Source of the DNA: Oasisia sp. SBJ-2009
Taxonomy: Eukaryota; Annelida; Polychaeta; Sabellida; Siboglinidae
Direction of reading: 5' to 3'
DNA: 64,000 bases
Assembly (NCBI GenBank): GCA_964017155.1
Contig: OZ024865.1
Span: 17,378,399-17,442,398, forward strand
Part shown: positions 61,699 through 64,000 of the stretch, in pieces
Numbering within the stretch: the stretch's first letter is position 1
Layout of the letters: every line of letters begins with the position of its first letter
Translations under genes and position numbers: made by a program
The notes under the pieces: generated by a model
Told to the model about the DNA's origin: nothing
The model's database searches: none
The model's input: only the letters and a program-made list of their open reading frames with translations

Positions 61699-61782
61699 CG
61701 ACCACGACTACACTAACCAGAACAACATCCGCCACTACGGTGCCTCACTCTGGTATGAGCACCACCACCCCAACCGCCGATG
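61699..61782 (+). CDS. IgSF gene exon 5: Thr/Ser-rich stalk
   Basis: After acceptor TAGTTCCTTTCAG the phase-1 frame reads TTTLTRTTSATTVPHS then GMSTTTPTAD, about half Thr/Ser, a typical O-glycosylated stalk between Ig domains and a membrane anchor. Two possible donors, both phase 1: GTATGA after 61752 (54-base exon) and GTATCT after 61782 (84-base exon). Both keep the frame. No similarity can prove it because low-complexity stalks diverge fast; the support is phase, sites and composition. Confidence 0.55.
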
Positions 61783-61815
61783 GTATCTACTCAGCGTGCA
61801 CAAAAACGTTGTATC

Positions 61816-61855
61816 GATGTTGTTTCGATGTCGATTACGACATCGAAACAACATC
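61816..61855. other. Perfect 18-bp hairpin
   Basis: GATGTTGTTTCGATGTCG (61816-61833) and CGACATCGAAACAACATC (61838-61855) pair perfectly around the loop ATTA, about 30 bases after the exon 5 donor. Confidence 0.9.
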
Positions 61856-63624
61856 AAAAAGAAACTGCGAAGGAAAGTTGGATCGACGGCATTTGTCGTT
61901 TCGAGTCGGGAACCGACGTCGACCTAACTATATATATTTACAAATGTACTGTTTCCATCATGTTCTGTTTGTTTTCTATATTATTTTTCAATAAGAGTTA
62001 CATATAATGACAATTATATTACAATAATACACGTTAATTATAAGCAGTGAACAATAATCACGAAACAAACGCCATATATAGTTATAATTTATTAATTTTT
62101 GGGGATATCTTGGTGGAATATATTTTGAGTTGATAAGTATATCATTTTGAGAAAACAAATGACAAATGTTGATAAGTAACTGATTCCTGCTAAACTATAT
62201 GAAACATTTTATATATTTGTATTGTTTACTTTAATATGTTTTGTCTTAGATAGGCTATAACTTAGACCAAAAACAGTTACATTAACTATGAAATCAAATA
62301 ACACCTCTTACATGCATAGCATTGAACGTGAATTTGTTCGATAAGTCATATAATAAATGTCATCGTTTTAGTTGGACATACAAAATAAAACATTACTATT
62401 CATCACGTGATATATATATACGTTGTACGTTGTAATACCTAACCCTTTAATTGTATACTATTTCCGTTCTCTAGTGTCTCTTCAGGAAACCAACCCCTTT
62501 CTTTGACGGTTTTGCTCGTTTGCCTAGCCCATATCTATTTCACTAATTAACTAATAGTACATAGGGGTTTCAGACTCCCTCGATGTTGCTTTTGCCAGCC
62601 ATGATGTCGCGTTCCACCGATCCTTGAATTATACTGGCCCGCCTGCTTGTGTTTCAGGATGAACCGCTAAATTAAACACCCATATCGTGTGTGCGTGAGA
62701 GCTTGATCCTAATCACCTGCCAAATTACGCTTAATGTAGGTTGGCTAGGCAAATCACTGACCCGATAATCTGCGAAATTATGTACCAATGTCTCAATTAC
62801 CGTGGCGGAGATGTATTCTAATCAACTGCCAAAATACGGTTAATGGCTAAGCAATCACTAACCCGCTAGTCCACGAATTTAGACATCCGTATCGGAAAGT
62901 TCAAATTATATGACGATGTAAATTAGAAAAACAACCGCGATAAAAGACACACGAAACACAGAGAGTTGACAACTTTCCCAGACAAATTTTTCACCCGCTG
63001 TAGAATAACAGTGGTGGCGAGTTGTCGATGTCTAATGATAATGTCAAACAAGGCACGTTTAAAAGCACGATCATCCAAACTTTTCGCGGGGAAGGGTTTC
63101 CGGAAATGACCTAAGCCAACAGCTAAACTGCGCGCGCGTCTATGATGCGGGTCCGTGTCGGTGCGAGTGTGCGTGTGCAAATATCAACGATTCATATCAA
63201 ATATCAAAAATTCACGGGAAATTACGTTTCTGTCACTTAATGGAGCATACTGAACACGGCTCGGCTCGTCCGGCGTTGTTTGGGAACTGCTTAATTGCAT
63301 TTGAGATAATGTCGCAATCATGAAAAAGGATTGAACCAGGAGGATGCGGAGTTTATTTACTCGGAGATAGCCGAATTAGTGAATCACCCTTTAGATAATG
63401 TCACCATAATAACTCAACGAACGTAATCATTGTTAGAATGAATTACCGTGATTGCCACCCACAACGACCAGACTTTGAAACACGTCGGTTTTGGTCGTCG
63501 ACGTGATTTCAACGTCCTGACAACGTCGAAGTCTGACATCCTCACAACGGCGATGAAATTACGTTTTAATGATGTAATTTATTGATGTACTCATACTTCA
63601 GGAAAAGAACAACTAAATTTAAAA
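61856..63624. other. Non-coding stretch, probably intronic
   Basis: I looked for a phase-1 exon with a hydrophobic segment (membrane anchor) and found none. Repeated words CCAAATTACGCTTAATG / CCAAAATACGGTTAATG at about 62720 and 62828, with ACTGACCCGATAATC / ACTAACCCGCTAGTC after each, indicate a diverged ~110-bp tandem pair. Confidence 0.5.
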
Positions 63625-63952
63625 AGGCAATTTCTGATATAGCGCAGTATCCAGTCCTCGTGACTGTTCAAAGCGCTTTACACTTTACTTTCCTGACAGA
63701 TCTGTTCACTCATACACCATTTCGGCTTCTCTGAGAAGCATCCAGCCATATGCTACAATTAATGCATGAAGGCTGTTCGTACACATATCCACCACTGTCC
63801 ATAGTCATGTACTCTTTTATATACCTGAGTGAACTGGAGGAATATAGAGTGAAAACACTTGCCGAAGGTTTTACACCGCAGCACAGGATTCGAACTCTGG
63901 TTCTCGTAGTCGAGAGTCCGAAGCTTTACCCCTGAGCCATTGCGCTCTACAA
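63625..63952 (-). mobile_element. tRNA-derived SINE, full-length-like
   Basis: On the minus strand it begins GAGCGCAATGGCTCAGGGG (A box), has B box AGAGTTCGAATCC and CTGTGCTGCGGTGT, and ends GCGCTATATCAGAAATTGCC. It aligns throughout with the copy at 40070-40395. Confidence 0.85.
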
Positions 63953-64000
63953 ACGTAAAGTAAGTAAAGGTATGGCATAACAACCGGGGTTTGAGCCCAG

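Larger units (their letters stand above)
35069..61782 (+). other. Span of an IgSF gene (5 exons visible, 3' end outside)
   Basis: Visible exons: 35069-35117, 50380-50688, 58876-59220, 60251-60538 and 61699-61782. All junctions are phase 1 and have GT/AG sites. The three Ig exons and the stalk exon are each a multiple of three. The protein would be a secreted or single-pass surface IgSF protein with three Ig-like domains and a Thr/Ser-rich stalk. Introns are about 15.3, 8.2, 1.0 and 1.2 kb. The first intron's link to exon 1 is the weakest part of the model. No polyadenylation end or membrane segment is inside the window. Confidence 0.65.

Overview
The window looks like a piece of an animal nuclear genome, most likely a marine mollusc. 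That is an inference from an intron-rich immunoglobulin-superfamily (IgSF) gene, several LINE clades (CR1/Jockey-like, L2/Rex1-like, RTE), a tRNA-derived SINE, many terminal-inverted-repeat (TIR) elements, very dense AT/GT microsatellites, and AT-rich background with CpG-rich islands of repeats. There are no operons, bacterial genes or CRISPR. One 200-base run of N lies at 13489-13688. Layout: 1-19700 is intergenic and repeat-dominated. It holds two copies of a ~500 bp segment (1690, 5217), an inverted pair of a ~300 bp repeat (2480, 7371), a SINE, microsatellites, a large GT/AT/CA palindrome (10197-10539), three copies of an interspersed repeat with a recurring CCGTGAGGTGGCAGCA module (called R1 here), the relic of a repetitive gene next to the gap, and a LINE 3' tail. 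19776-25197 holds a GC-rich LINE ORF1 remnant and, separately, a nearly complete AT-rich LINE ORF2 (endonuclease plus reverse transcriptase) broken by one base in an A8 run and ending in a stem-loop and a (TGAT)n tail. 25900-32600 is a nest of repeats: a 1.7 kb long-TIR element with a 9-bp target duplication inside a second repeat family (R2), whose other copy at 32046 is uninterrupted, an inverted R1 copy, an RTE relic, a fold-back element and an L2-like LINE relic. The main cellular gene is an IgSF protein on the + strand: signal-peptide exon 35069-35117, Ig exons 50380-50688, 58876-59220 and 60251-60538, and a Thr/Ser-rich stalk exon at 61699-61782. Every junction is phase 1 with GT/AG sites, and the 3' end (probably membrane anchor or C-terminal domains) lies beyond the window. 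Its introns carry fossils: a THAP-domain exon and exons of a decayed transposon-like gene (35.8-41 kb), an L2-like LINE split by a 2.4 kb TIR element with exact TACT duplication (46.7-49.7 kb), and a cysteine-rich repetitive gene split by a ~4 kb TIR element (52.6-58 kb). Most other open frames are translations of simple repeats and are not genes.
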